In this document: positions 6,511-15,564 of the stretch, one piece after another | Numbering within the stretch: position 1 is the first letter of the stretch | Layout of the letters: each line of letters starts with the position of its first letter | Assembly: GCF_014256275.1 (NCBI RefSeq) | Contig: NZ_JACCFE010000002.1 | Location: 2,790,001-2,854,000 of the forward strand | Length of the DNA stretch: 64,000 nt | Direction of reading: 5' to 3' | Source of the DNA: Rhodococcus sp. 4CII | GTDB taxonomy: Bacteria; Actinomycetota; Actinomycetes; Mycobacteriales; Mycobacteriaceae | Made by a program: the position numbers and the translations under genes | The notes under the pieces: model-generated | The model's input: the letters and a program-made list of their open reading frames with translations, nothing else | Told to the model about the DNA's origin: nothing | Databases searched by the model: none

Positions 6511-8664
6511 TCAGTGCGAGAAGCTGATGTTCGGCAGGATTCTGCGCAGCCAGGCCGGGGACCACCACGCCACGTGCCCGGTCAACCGCAGCAGCACCGG
6601 CAGCAGCACGAGTCGGATCAGCACCGCGTCGAGGAGCACAGCGACGCCGAGTATGATGCCCATCTCCTTCGGGGGCAGCGGGTCCGCGAGGGCGAAGGTG
6701 AAGAACACCGCGACCATCACCGCGGCCGCGGCGAGGATCACCCGCCCCGAATGCGCCAGTCCGTCGACGTGCGCGACCTTGGGATCGCCGGAGCGTTCGT
6801 AGTGTTCCTTGGCGGTGGCGAGCAGGAAGACGGTGTAGTCCATCGCGATCGCGAAGATCATCGCGAAGAAGAACACCGGTCCCCACCCGTACAGGAATCC
6901 CTGCGGGGTGAAACCGAGCAGGCTGGCGCCGTGTCCGTCCTGGAAGATCAGCTTCGCGACGCCGAACGCGGCCGCGGTCGAGAGCAGGCTGACCACGGTG
7001 CCGAGGACGGCGATCAGTGGCGCCTGCAACGCCACCAACAACAACACGAACCCGAGGACCAGGATGATGCCGATGATCAGCGGAAGGTAGTCGTTCAGCG
7101 CCTGCTGCAGGTCCAGGTTCTCCGCCGGGGCGCCGCCGACCAACGCGCCGTCCGGAAGGTCGGCGCGCAGGGTGCCGAGAATCGTGCCCATCTGCCCGTC
7201 CGATGGGTCGACGGCGGGCATGGCCTGCAGCATCACGTAGTCGCTGCCGTCGGGTGCGGGCTGCGGCGGGGTGACCATGGCGATGCCGTCGGCCTCCGCG
7301 GCGGCGGTAGCGGTGTCCGCGCCCTCCACGGTGGGCGCGATGATCTGCAGCATTCCCGGTGCGCCCTCACCCATCTGGGCCTGCACGAGTTCGTAGCCCT
7401 GCCGGACCGGGGCATCGGGGGGAACGACCTCGATCGAGGGCATCGCGACCTTCAGACCGAGCACCGGGGCCGCCAGCGCGATCAGCACGATCACCGAGCC
7501 GATCGCGAACGGCCACGGGTGGCGATGCAGCAACTGCCCCCAGGCCGCGAATCGCGGCGAACGGTGTATCTGACGCTTGGCATAGGGCAACGATCCGGCG
7601 TTGACCCTCCCGCCGAGGGCGCCCAACGCGGCGGGCAACAACGTCATCGAGGCCAACAGCACGAAAAATACGGCCAGCATGATCCCGACGGCCATCGTCC
7701 GCACCGCTGGGGCGGGCACCAGCAACACGGCGGACAAACTCACCAGCACCGTGATTCCGGACAGGACCACCGCCTTGCCCGCGGTGTCCATGGTTTCGGC
7801 CACCGCCGCTCGGGGGTCGCCGCCGCTTTTCAGCGCGTCCCGGAACCGGGAGACGATGAACAGGGCGTAGTCGATACCGAGGGCGAGGGCGAACATCATC
7901 GCGAAGTTCATCGCCCACACCGAGATCGGGGTGACCTCGTTGAGCAACACCAGCCCACCGGCGGAGGCGACGAGCCCGGCCAGCGTCAACAACAGTGGTA
8001 GTCCGGCGGCGACGAGCGAGCCGAACGCAAGCACCATGATCGCCAACGTGACGGGCCAGGAGAACAATTCGGCCTGGATCATCGCGTCGTGATTGGCTTT
8101 GTTGAAGTCACTCCACAGTGCCGAGGCCCCGGTCGGGTACACCTCGATCCCGCCGGCGGAGAGGGCGGTCAGCTCGCCGGTGAGTTCGTCGACGGCCTTG
8201 ACCATCTCGTCGGTGGACGCGTTCGCGCCGGCGATGAGGATTCCGGTGTGCCCGTCCGGGCTGATCGACATCCCCGGCTGCGGCGCGATCACGTCACCGA
8301 ACCGTGAGTCGCCCGCAAAGACGGACCCGACATCCGCCAGGGTCTGCTGCATCTGCGGGCTGTCGATTCCCTGGGTGTCCGAGTGCACGACCACCTGCAC
8401 CGCGGCCGAGGAATTGCCACCGAAATGCTGCTGCGCAAGCTCACGGACCTGCACCGACTCCGATCCGTTGGCCTGCCACCCGGCGCCTGCCAGGGAGCTG
8501 AACACCGACGGCGCCGCGGCGCCGAGCGCGACCAGCACGATCAACCAGACTCCGAACACCTCTTTGGCGTGACCGGCCATCAACGCGCCCAGACGGCCCA
8601 GCACCCCGCCCTCGGCGAGCGCGGTTGCAGGCGGGTCGCCGCCGATGGTCGTAATACCAGTCAT
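6511..8664 (-). CDS. MMPL/RND-family transporter
   Basis: A 717-residue inner-membrane transporter with two repeats of an N-terminal helix, a large outside loop and a five-to-six helix bundle. The proton-relay Asp-Tyr pairs are visible in both halves: GIDYALFIVSRFRD and AMDYTVFLLATAKEHYERSG. MMPL proteins move lipids or hydrophobic compounds with the proton gradient; the length fits the shorter MMPL class. Start 8664 is chosen because AGGAG lies seven bases upstream; the frame is open further but without motifs. Two palindromes matching the repressor operator lie 157 and 189 bp upstream, so this transporter is probably induced by the same signal as the CsoR operon. Substrate unknown. Confidence 0.92.
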   Translation of the reverse strand: MTGITTIGGDPPATALAEGGVLGRLGALMAGHAKEVFGVWLIVLVALGAAAPSVFSSLAGAGWQANGSESVQVRELAQQHFGGNSSAAVQVVVHSDTQGIDSPQMQQTLADVGSVFAGDSRFGDVIAPQPGMSISPDGHTGILIAGANASTDEMVKAVDELTGELTALSAGGIEVYPTGASALWSDFNKANHDAMIQAELFSWPVTLAIMVLAFGSLVAAGLPLLLTLAGLVASAGGLVLLNEVTPISVWAMNFAMMFALALGIDYALFIVSRFRDALKSGGDPRAAVAETMDTAGKAVVLSGITVLVSLSAVLLVPAPAVRTMAVGIMLAVFFVLLASMTLLPAALGALGGRVNAGSLPYAKRQIHRSPRFAAWGQLLHRHPWPFAIGSVIVLIALAAPVLGLKVAMPSIEVVPPDAPVRQGYELVQAQMGEGAPGMLQIIAPTVEGADTATAAAEADGIAMVTPPQPAPDGSDYVMLQAMPAVDPSDGQMGTILGTLRADLPDGALVGGAPAENLDLQQALNDYLPLIIGIILVLGFVLLLVALQAPLIAVLGTVVSLLSTAAAFGVAKLIFQDGHGASLLGFTPQGFLYGWGPVFFFAMIFAIAMDYTVFLLATAKEHYERSGDPKVAHVDGLAHSGRVILAAAAVMVAVFFTFALADPLPPKEMGIILGVAVLLDAVLIRLVLLPVLLRLTGHVAWWSPAWLRRILPNISFSH

Positions 8665-8820
8665 GAGAGGTCTCCTCGAGGTCATATCGCAAAGTGGGTG
8701 CCGGCTGCGGGCGTCGGCGGGGGTAGGCACAGCGGTGCGTTCACGATCGGTCTCTGGTATCGAGCCGGCCCAGCTCCCGGCAAACTCAGCGATCTCGACG
8801 CCACGCACGACACACCCTTC

Positions 8821-8836
8821 ATACCCATGGGGGTAT
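8821..8836. promoter_or_regulatory. Operator copy 1 upstream of the MMPL gene
   Basis: ATACCCATGGGGGTAT is a near-perfect palindrome of the type seen before the CsoR-like gene. It is 32 bp (about three helical turns) from the next copy, start to start, which puts both on one DNA face. Confidence 0.75.
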
Positions 8837-8852
8837 ATCGACATCGGCCACC

Positions 8853-8868
8853 ATACCCCAGGGGGTAT
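8853..8868. promoter_or_regulatory. Operator copy 2 upstream of the MMPL gene
   Basis: ATACCCCAGGGGGTAT, a 16-bp near-perfect palindrome of the same consensus as 6446-6459 and 8821-8836. Confidence 0.77.
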
Positions 8869-9004
8869 GCCTGGACGCAAGTGCCGACCGAAGCGCCCCG
8901 GTGTTGCCACAGGCCCGAGTGGTGATCGTGACCGGTCCGGGCGCGGTTGTAGTTGCAGCGAAACCGGGCGCTCCCCCGGGCTCCCACCGCACGCCACGAA
9001 CGCG

Positions 9005-9415
9005 ATGCGGATCAACACCATGACCATCACGGCCCTAGGCAGCACCGATCACGGCAACTACGACGTCCGCCTCGCCGGCACCGCCGCACTCCTCGTCGCC
9101 GAAATCCACGAACGCCTCGGCACCCCCAGCGGTTGCAAAACAAGGACGCCCACGACATCTACCGCATGCTCGACGCCACCGAGCCCGACGACTCCGCCGA
9201 CGCCTACCGCCACTCCTCGACAACTCGATCAGCACCACCACCACCGAGCACGCCCCCGAATGGCTGCCCAAGATATTCGGGAACACGTCCGCGACCGGAG
9301 CCAAACATGGCCGGCAAAACCGAAGAGGGCATCGGCAACCCCACCCAGGCGTCAATCATCACCGCACTGCTCGCCACCCAACTGATGGACGCACTCACTG
9401 GCTTGCGGCAACTCC
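9005..9415 (+). pseudogene. Remnant of a nucleotidyltransferase (AbiEii-like) gene
   Basis: Protein-like pieces in all three plus frames follow one another: TAALLVAEIHERLGTPSG (about 9079-9132), then LQNKDAHDIYRMLDATE (9133-9183), then LLDNSISTTTTEHAPEWLPK (about 9217-9276), then MAGKTEEGIGNPTQASIITA to about 9395. Together they resemble the C-terminal half of the nucleotidyltransferase proteins related to AbiEii toxins (a lysine-rich linker, KDAHDVYR, MAGxxEEGIG). At least three frameshifts and loss of the N-terminal catalytic part mean it is dead. It abuts an oppositely oriented remnant at about 9410. Confidence 0.55.
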
Positions 9416-9722
9416 GGGTGTGCCTGCGGTGAGGATCGCCGAGCGTTCCTCCCGCAGTGGGGTGTGCTGTGCCAGGTACCGGTCGACGACGGTGCGGCGC
9501 AGCCGCAGCCGGGGATGCCGCGAAGCTGATCATCGTGCCGGTATCGGACTTGGTGTGCAGCGGGCCGCCGGGCACGGACATGGCGGTGAGCTGCACGGCG
9601 ACGGTCCCGCGCAGCGGATCCGGGAAGTTCACGCGGACCGGGCCGCCTGCCCGCGGGCGTCCTTGTTGCGTTCCACCAGCCGTGTGATCTCGTCATCGGT
9701 GAGCAGGCCGCGATAGTAGGCC
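9404..9722 (-). pseudogene. Remnant resembling the N-terminus of a zeta-type kinase toxin gene
   Basis: Minus-strand pieces in different frames read YYRGLLTDDEITRLVERNKD, then VNFPDPLRGTVAVQLTAMSV with LHTKSDTGTMIS, then RRTVVDRYLAQHTPLREERS and AILTAGTPG before an abrupt VAASQ and stop. AILTAGTPG is like the start of a P-loop (A-G-x-P-G-x-G-K-S) in zeta-family kinases; the sequence breaks off exactly there and joins the previous remnant. Two frameshifts plus truncation. Family assignment is tentative. Confidence 0.4.
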
Positions 9723-9925
9723 CGTTCAGATCCGGTATCGCCACACCACTGCGACGGAACTACGTGGCCGTTGAACCGTTCGCTCGAGTTTCTCCGCGAT
9801 CTACACCTTGATCAGCGACTGCCGGGTCACCCCCAGACAAGTCGCCTCACGATCGAGCTCAGCAACGATCCACGCCGAGCACCCGCCCCGTCGAGCTGAT
9901 CCCCTCTTGCGCTTCCCGCGGTCTC

Positions 9926-10303
9926 TTACGCGGCCGACTTCTTGTTACGCAACAACACCAACGGCAGCACCAGAGTTGCAACCGCGGTCACCAGCCAGAC
10001 CACCAGGGTCGCCAGAATCCAGGTGCGCCACCCGTCGATACTGAGACCGCCGAGAAGCGATGCGATCACCAAAGCCACCAATGTCGACACGAGCCCGACG
10101 CCTCCGAGAAACGCCGAAGCGTTCCTCGCCACCACCTTCCCAATGAACGGAGACAGGACACTTTGCGCCACCGCAAACACCACCACCACGGTGACAAATC
10201 CCGACGCGGAAATCGTGACCCCCGGCAGGAGCCACTGCGCCACCAGCAGACCGATCGCCGCCGACCCCAAGAAGACCACGACCCGAAGAAGGAAACGAAT
10301 CAT
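9926..10303 (-). CDS. Phage holin family (superfamily IV-like) membrane protein
   Basis: A 125-residue protein with four hydrophobic segments (FLLRVVVFLGSAAIGLLVAQ; FVTVVVVFAVAQSVL; LVSTLVALVIASLL; ILATLVVWLVTAVATLV), the arrangement of the actinobacterial 'phage holin family' proteins found in mycobacteria and rhodococci. Start 10303 is chosen because GAGAGGG lies eight bases before it; an ATG at 10324 is possible. Despite the family name, most chromosomal members are not in prophages, and no phage genes are nearby. Role unknown. Confidence 0.78.
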   Translation of the reverse strand: MIRFLLRVVVFLGSAAIGLLVAQWLLPGVTISASGFVTVVVVFAVAQSVLSPFIGKVVARNASAFLGGVGLVSTLVALVIASLLGGLSIDGWRTWILATLVVWLVTAVATLVLPLVLLRNKKSAA

Positions 10304-11156
10304 TCGAACAGCCCTCTCTCCCATGCTGATCAGCACGAATCGAAGATCGCGACCACTTTCACCCGGACCGACCACATGCCCATCTTGGCCCTCCCCCGGA
10401 CGGCCCCGTCCAACCCTCGACTTCACCGCCTCCAGTTCCGACGGTACGCCGACCGCACCACGATCGCCGTCCTGTACCGCCCGGTGACCAGGCCTGACGG
10501 CGCATGATCGTGTGCGCGAATACCCGCCTCACCTGGACCGGCCCGAACCCCACACCGCGGGCTGACGCGCACCCGACGAACGCCGGCACCTCCGCCTCGG
10601 TGACCGGCGAGTTTCCGGCCACCAAGAAGAACACCGTCAGTCGTACGCGGTGGCCGGCACCTCGCTCGGCCGGGATCGGGCCGCGACCATGCCCAGGTAG
10701 TCGTCGAACATCCGATGGCCGAACCGTGGAGCGCCGCCATCGTCGAGCAATGGGGAACAGCAGAAACTCAGCCCACACCAGCGACACAACGCAACCCGAA
10801 ACACGCTGCACAACAAACAACTTCGTGTCGCTCATACTCACGAGCATCCCGGAGACACGGCCCCGGACCACTGAACGCCATCTGTCACAGATCTGACCGG
10901 CGAACCGTCCGGACATGCCCCGGCCTCTTTCAACCGCCTCGTCCTTCCGAATGGACAACAGGTGATCCGCGGACGTGCGCCAACGTCCGTAAGGGTCAAG
11001 GCGCGTGCCAGCGCTGCGCGAAGGCAGCATCGGCGGCGGCACGGATCATCAGCCCGAACCAGGCAGCGGCCGAGATGCGCGACGCCGGCCTCGAGCCCTC
11101 GGCGGCGATGTCCCACCTCCTCGGGCTCGGACCAGTCGACCGCGGGGTCCGCTCCG
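10304..11156. other. Gene-poor stretch with scattered protein-like fragments
   Basis: Minus-strand fragments in different frames (MSDTKLFVVQRVSGCVVSLV near 10780-10835; FGHRMFDDYLGMVAA near 10690-10730; VFFLVAGNSPVTEAEVPAF near 10580-10640) may come from one decayed small gene. Nothing recognisable beyond that. Confidence 0.3.
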
Positions 11157-11939
11157 TTACCGGCACTTCTTCTCGGCGGCCGCGGTCGCCGGGTGCACGG
11201 CGATCAGCCCGAGCCCGGCGCGCCGTCGACACAGCGCCGCCAGCTCGCCGTAAGCGGCCTCGCCGATCAGTTCGGTCAGCTCGGGCGCATACGACTCCCA
11301 CACCGCCCTCGTCCCCACATGCGCGTCGGGGGAGCCGGAGCAGTACCAGTCCAGATCCGCGCCGCCCTCACCCCAGCCGCGGCGGTCGTACTCGGTGATC
11401 GTCGTCCTCAGGACCTGCTCGCCGTCGGGTCGCTCCACCCACTCCTGCGTGCGCCGGATCGGCAGCTGCCAGCACACGTCCGGCTTCACCTCGAGCGGTT
11501 CGATGCCACGCCGCAGGGCCATCGAATGCAACGCGCATCCGATGCCCCCCTCGAACCCGGGACGGTTGAGGAATATGCAGGCCCCCTGATAGCGGCGGGT
11601 CCGCAGCGCCGGCTCCTCCTCGAGCTCGTCCTCCTCGAGGTACCCCTTCTTCCCGAGCCCCTGCTTCATGAACTGCCAGTCCTCGGGTGTGAGCAGCTTC
11701 ACCGACGCATTCAGCCTCTCGAGGTCGTCCTCGTCGGCGAGGAAGGCACCGTGCGAGCAGCAGCCGTCGTCGGGCCGGCCGGCGATGATGCCCTGGCATG
11801 CCGGCGTACCGAACACACAGGTCCAGCGGGAGAGAAGCCACGTCATGTCCGCGGCGATGAGGTGCTCGGAGTTGTCGGGGTCGCCGAACTCGACCCATTC
11901 CCGAGCGAAGTCGAGGGGAACCTCCGGGCTGGGCGTCAT
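11157..11939 (-). CDS. Conserved Cys-rich hypothetical protein (YkgJ-like cysteine cluster)
   Basis: A 260-residue soluble protein. Cysteines are grouped: TCVFGTPACQGI and DDGCCSHGAF near residues 38-62, then ACIFLN, GCALHSMALRRG and DVCWQLPI, with a later WYCSGSPDA. The layout resembles YkgJ/DUF3109-type putative zinc- or iron-chelating proteins. Start at 11939 begins a sequence of normal composition; upstream residues in the frame are not protein-like. No operon partner is visible. The biochemical role is unknown. Confidence 0.75.
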   Translation of the reverse strand: MTPSPEVPLDFAREWVEFGDPDNSEHLIAADMTWLLSRWTCVFGTPACQGIIAGRPDDGCCSHGAFLADEDDLERLNASVKLLTPEDWQFMKQGLGKKGYLEEDELEEEPALRTRRYQGACIFLNRPGFEGGIGCALHSMALRRGIEPLEVKPDVCWQLPIRRTQEWVERPDGEQVLRTTITEYDRRGWGEGGADLDWYCSGSPDAHVGTRAVWESYAPELTELIGEAAYGELAALCRRRAGLGLIAVHPATAAAEKKCR

Positions 11940-12129
11940 CTTGTGCCCGCGCCCCGCACTACCTGCCGTCACAAGCCCCGACGGTAGCCGACCCGAGTAA
12001 CAGACAAGACCTGAACAGATCCCTGTACGGGAGCAAACGATGTTCGGCCCGAATCTGGTCCCGCGTTCGTTGGACCGGTTGAGGCCGCACCGACGGGCGC
12101 TGTAGAGACATGAGGACACCGGGCCCCAA

Positions 12130-12718
12130 GTGGAGGGTGTGGACGGCCTCACGCGTCGATTGAGTTCGATGAAGCGGGAACTGGTGGTCGAGGCGGGTTA
12201 CCTCTCGACCGGGACGCCGACCTTTCGCCGATCCGGCAATAGACGATGATTTCCTTCGTGTCGTCGAGGCCCGCATCGCTGCCCAGAGCGCGCAGGTCTT
12301 CGTCGCCGCGGAAGGTGCCGTCGTCAGCGGCAGCCTTCTACCACGGAAGGTTGACAGCAGTCGGGACGTGCCCCGGTTGCTCTTGCGGGAACTGCGCCGA
12401 GGCGAGGATCCTGCCGGAGAATTCGTCGGGAGGCCGGACGTCGACGATGCTTCTTCCCTATCTGCTCGATCACCTCGTCGCGGTACCGCCCGGATTCCCG
12501 ACACGGGCTCGGACACCACGTAGTCGGTGGCCGGTGAAGTCGCGGCTTACCGGATCCTGAAGATCGCGCTTCCAATCAATGCGTATGGCACCCCTCGATG
12601 TGGTCCTTCTCGTACAGGGCGGTGTCCTCGTCCACCTCGACGAGAACGACGTCGGGGTCCTGCCCGTGTTCGACGACCCAGACCGCGTCGACCAGAAAAC
12701 TTGCTTCTACTCATCGAT
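12130..12718 (-). pseudogene. Decayed thiosulfate sulfurtransferase (SseA-type rhodanese)
   Basis: Minus-strand pieces in successive frames rebuild a two-domain rhodanese: MSRSKF at 12718, then VLVEVDEDTALYEKDHIEG, then IDWKRDLQDPVSRDFTGH, a gap where the middle of domain 1 is lost, then VVDVRPPDEFSGRILASAQF, PQEQPGHVPTAVNLPW, a stop codon, AAADDGTFRGDEDLRAL and KEIIVYCRIGERSA with the active-site Cys loop. This order and these motifs match mycobacterial/rhodococcal SseA. There are at least three frameshifts, one nonsense codon and a deletion, so the gene is dead. It diverges from the sulfite reductase gene. Confidence 0.8.
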
Positions 12719-12820
12719 CATCCTTCGCATCACAGCAAGTTGAGGCGTGCGCATATTATTAATGCACGATCTATTCGCCTGCGCTACAGTTTCGGGCACG
12801 CAGTTTCGACAGGAGGACCG

Positions 12821-14503
12821 ATGACAACACCGAAGACCCGGCCTGCCCGAGCAACGAACCCGCGAACGGAGGGGCAATGGGCCCGGGGCGACCGCGCGCC
12901 GCTCAACGTGAACGAGCAGGTCAAACAGGATGACGACGGCCTCAACGTGCGTAGACGGATCGAAGAGCTGTACTGCCATACCGGTGTCACCGGAATCGAC
13001 CCCACCGATCGGCGAAGCCGGTTCCGCTGGTGGGGGCTCTACACCCAGCGCGCACCCGGGATCGACGGCGGCCGAACTGCCACATTGCCACCGGAAGAGC
13101 TCGAAGACGAACATTTCATGCTCCGCGTCCGCATCGACGGCGGCGCACTGACCACCGAACAGCTGCGCGTCGTCGGTGAAGTCTCCCAACTATTCGCCCG
13201 CGACACCGCGGACCTCACCGACCGCCAGAACATTCAGCTGCATTGGATCAGGGTGGAAGACCTGCCCGAAATCTGGCGGAGGCTCGAAGGCGTAGGTCTC
13301 ACCACGGCCGAATCCGCAGGTGACACCCCACGGGTGGTCCTCGGTTCGCCCATGGCCGGCATCGCCGTCGACGAGGTCCTCGACGCCACCCCCGCACTGC
13401 AGGAGATCACCCGCAGGCTGATCGCGAACCCCGAATACTCCAACCTGCCGCGTAAGTTCAAGACCGCCATCTCCGGACTCCAGGACGTCGTCCACGAAAT
13501 CAACGATGTCGCATTCATCGGCGTCGAACACCCGGAACACGGCCCCGGACTGGATGTCTGGGTCGGAGGCGGCCTGTCGACGAATCCTCGCATCGGCGAG
13601 CGCCTGGGTGCATGGGTGCCGCTGAACGACGTGCCCGACGTGTGGATCGGTATCGTCTCTCTCTTCCGCGACTACGGGTACCGGCGACTGCGGGCGAAGG
13701 CGCGTCTGAAGTTCCTCGTCGCAGACTGGGGTGTCGAGAAGTTCCGCGACGTTCTCGAGCGTGAGTACCTCGGACATCCGATGCTCGATGGTCCGGCGCC
13801 CCAACCGCTCGACGAACCACGCGACCATGTGGGTATCCAACGGCAGAAGAACGGCCTCAACGCCGTGGGAATCGCACCCGTCGTCGGCAGAGTCGGCGGC
13901 ACCATGCTGACCGAATTGGCGAACGCGGCCGAGTCTTCAGGATCCCAACGGGTCCGCATCACCCCGATGCAGAAACTCGTGATCCTCGACGTGCCCGACG
14001 AACGGATCGACTCACTCCAATCCAATCTCCAAAGTCTGGGATTCCCGTCGCGCCCGTCACCGTGGCGACGGAGCACCATGGCATGCACCGGCATCGAGTT
14101 CTGCAAGTTCGGGATCGTCGAGACCAAGGCGCGAGCCGCCAACGTGATCACCGACATCGAGACGCGACTGGCCGACATCCAGGAAAAGCTCGAGCACCCG
14201 ATCACGTTGCACCTCAACGGATGCCCCAATTCGTGCGCACGCATCCAGGTCGCCGACATCGGCCTCAAGGGCATGATCGTGACCGACGGCGACTCGAACC
14301 AGGTCGAGGGTTTCCAGGTTCATCTCGGCGGCAGCCTCGGGCTGGACACGAGTTTCGGGCGCAAACTCCGCGGTCACAAGCTTCCCGCCACGGAGGTGGC
14401 CGACTACATCCAGCGGATAGTTCGACGCTATGTCACCGACCGCGCCGACTCCGAAAAGTTCGCGACCTGGGTTCAACGCGCCACCGAAGCCGACCTCACA
14501 TGA
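12821..14503 (+). CDS. sirA: Ferredoxin-dependent sulfite (or nitrite) reductase, SirA/NirA family
   Basis: A 560-residue siroheme/[4Fe-4S] reductase carrying out six-electron reduction of sulfite to sulfide (or nitrite to ammonia). The cluster and siroheme ligands are Cys422, Cys428 (CTGIEFC), Cys468 and Cys472 (NGCPNSC). RFRWWGLYTQR at 67-77 contains Tyr74, the counterpart of Tyr69 in M. tuberculosis NirA. The partner Cys161 of its Tyr-Cys cross-link falls at residue 166 here (same 92-residue spacing) and is Ala in TTAESAGDTPR. Start 12821 follows AGGAGG. It overlaps the next gene by 4 bp (ATGA). A dead rhodanese gene lies upstream. Sulfite versus nitrite specificity is not settled by sequence. 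Confidence 0.93.
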   Translation: MTTPKTRPARATNPRTEGQWARGDRAPLNVNEQVKQDDDGLNVRRRIEELYCHTGVTGIDPTDRRSRFRWWGLYTQRAPGIDGGRTATLPPEELEDEHFMLRVRIDGGALTTEQLRVVGEVSQLFARDTADLTDRQNIQLHWIRVEDLPEIWRRLEGVGLTTAESAGDTPRVVLGSPMAGIAVDEVLDATPALQEITRRLIANPEYSNLPRKFKTAISGLQDVVHEINDVAFIGVEHPEHGPGLDVWVGGGLSTNPRIGERLGAWVPLNDVPDVWIGIVSLFRDYGYRRLRAKARLKFLVADWGVEKFRDVLEREYLGHPMLDGPAPQPLDEPRDHVGIQRQKNGLNAVGIAPVVGRVGGTMLTELANAAESSGSQRVRITPMQKLVILDVPDERIDSLQSNLQSLGFPSRPSPWRRSTMACTGIEFCKFGIVETKARAANVITDIETRLADIQEKLEHPITLHLNGCPNSCARIQVADIGLKGMIVTDGDSNQVEGFQVHLGGSLGLDTSFGRKLRGHKLPATEVADYIQRIVRRYVTDRADSEKFATWVQRATEADLT

Positions 14504-15564
14504 TCCGGCACCGCCCCGGCATCCTCGAGATCGACAGCTACGTGCCTGGTGACTCCGGAGCATCCATGAGGCGAGCAGCGAGGCTCGCTTCGAACGAGTC
14601 ACCCTTCCCTCCGGTCGACAGGGTAGCGGCGGCGATCCGCGCGAGCATCACGCAGGCAAATCGGTACCCGGACTTCGAGAGCAGGAAACTGACCGACGCC
14701 CTCGCGAGTCGGTGGCACCTGTCCCCCGATCAGGTGAGCGTCGACAGCGGGTCCAGCAGCCTCCTACGCAACATCGTCACCGCGTGCGCCGGCCCCGGAA
14801 CGGAAATCGTCTACGGACGGCCGTCGTTCCCGAGTTACGAGCACGCCGCGCTGCTGGCGGGAGCGACACCCATTCGAGTCGCGCTCACACCTGACTACCG
14901 CCTCGACCTCACGCGCATCCTCGCCGCCATCAACGAACGCACGCGGGTGGTGCTTCTGTGCCTGCCCAACAACCCGACCGGTACCACCGTCGCCCACAGC
15001 GCGCTCGAAGCCTTCATCGAGGCGGTACCTGGGGACCTGCTGATCGTGCTCGACGAGTGCTATCGCGAGTTCGTGACCGATCCCAACGCTGCGAGCGGCT
15101 TCCGGCTCCTCGGACGATTCCCGAACGTCGCCGTCGTCAAGTCGTTGTCGAAGTCTGCAGGTTTGGCGGGACTGCGGATCGGCTATGCCCTGTCGTCCCC
15201 CGATGTCGGCCTCCTGCTTCGCGCCGTACGAATCCCCTTTTCCGTCTCCGCGGCGGCTCAGGCAGCGGCCCTCGCGTGCCTCGAACCCGCTGTGACAACA
15301 GCGCTGGAATCGCGCATCACTGCCACGGTATCCGAGAGAAATCGTGTGTTCGACATTCTGACGAGCAAAGGAATCGAGGTAGTCCCCAGCGAGGCGAACT
15401 TCCTGTTCCTCCCCCACCAACACGGAGCCCAGAAGAAGGTACAACTCCTGGCCCGGCACGGTGCGCTAGTCCGGCTCGTGGGGCCCAGGGAAATCAGAAT
15501 CACGGTAGGCAGCCGGAAAGAGAACGACCACCTACTCTCCTGCATCGACGCCCTGACCCAATAA
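14500..15564 (+). CDS. HisC-like PLP aminotransferase, fold type I
   Basis: A 354-residue class I/II aminotransferase of the histidinol-phosphate/aromatic group: ASNESPFPP at 30-38, NPTGT around Asn158, Asp185-x-x-Tyr188 in LDECYRE, and the PLP Schiff-base Lys218 in SLSKSAGLAGLRIGYA. It starts within the stop of the sulfite reductase gene (ATGA overlap), implying translational coupling. A general HisC or phenylalanine transaminase would not usually be tied to sulfite reductase, so an amino-sulfonate or cysteine-related substrate is an open possibility. That is inference from context only. Confidence 0.88.
   Translation: MIRHRPGILEIDSYVPGDSGASMRRAARLASNESPFPPVDRVAAAIRASITQANRYPDFESRKLTDALASRWHLSPDQVSVDSGSSSLLRNIVTACAGPGTEIVYGRPSFPSYEHAALLAGATPIRVALTPDYRLDLTRILAAINERTRVVLLCLPNNPTGTTVAHSALEAFIEAVPGDLLIVLDECYREFVTDPNAASGFRLLGRFPNVAVVKSLSKSAGLAGLRIGYALSSPDVGLLLRAVRIPFSVSAAAQAAALACLEPAVTTALESRITATVSERNRVFDILTSKGIEVVPSEANFLFLPHQHGAQKKVQLLARHGALVRLVGPREIRITVGSRKENDHLLSCIDALTQ

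Noticed and set aside
5299..8001. A 900-codon open frame on the plus strand
   Set aside because: It is antisense to the DUF302, CsoR-like and MMPL genes; the protein is Arg/Gln/His-rich and low in hydrophobic content, the normal shadow of GC-rich coding DNA.
10996..11166. Possible 56-residue minus-strand peptide ending MIRAAADAAFAQRWHAP
   Set aside because: Plausible helix, but the start would overlap the Cys-rich gene and there is no ribosome site; not strong enough to call.
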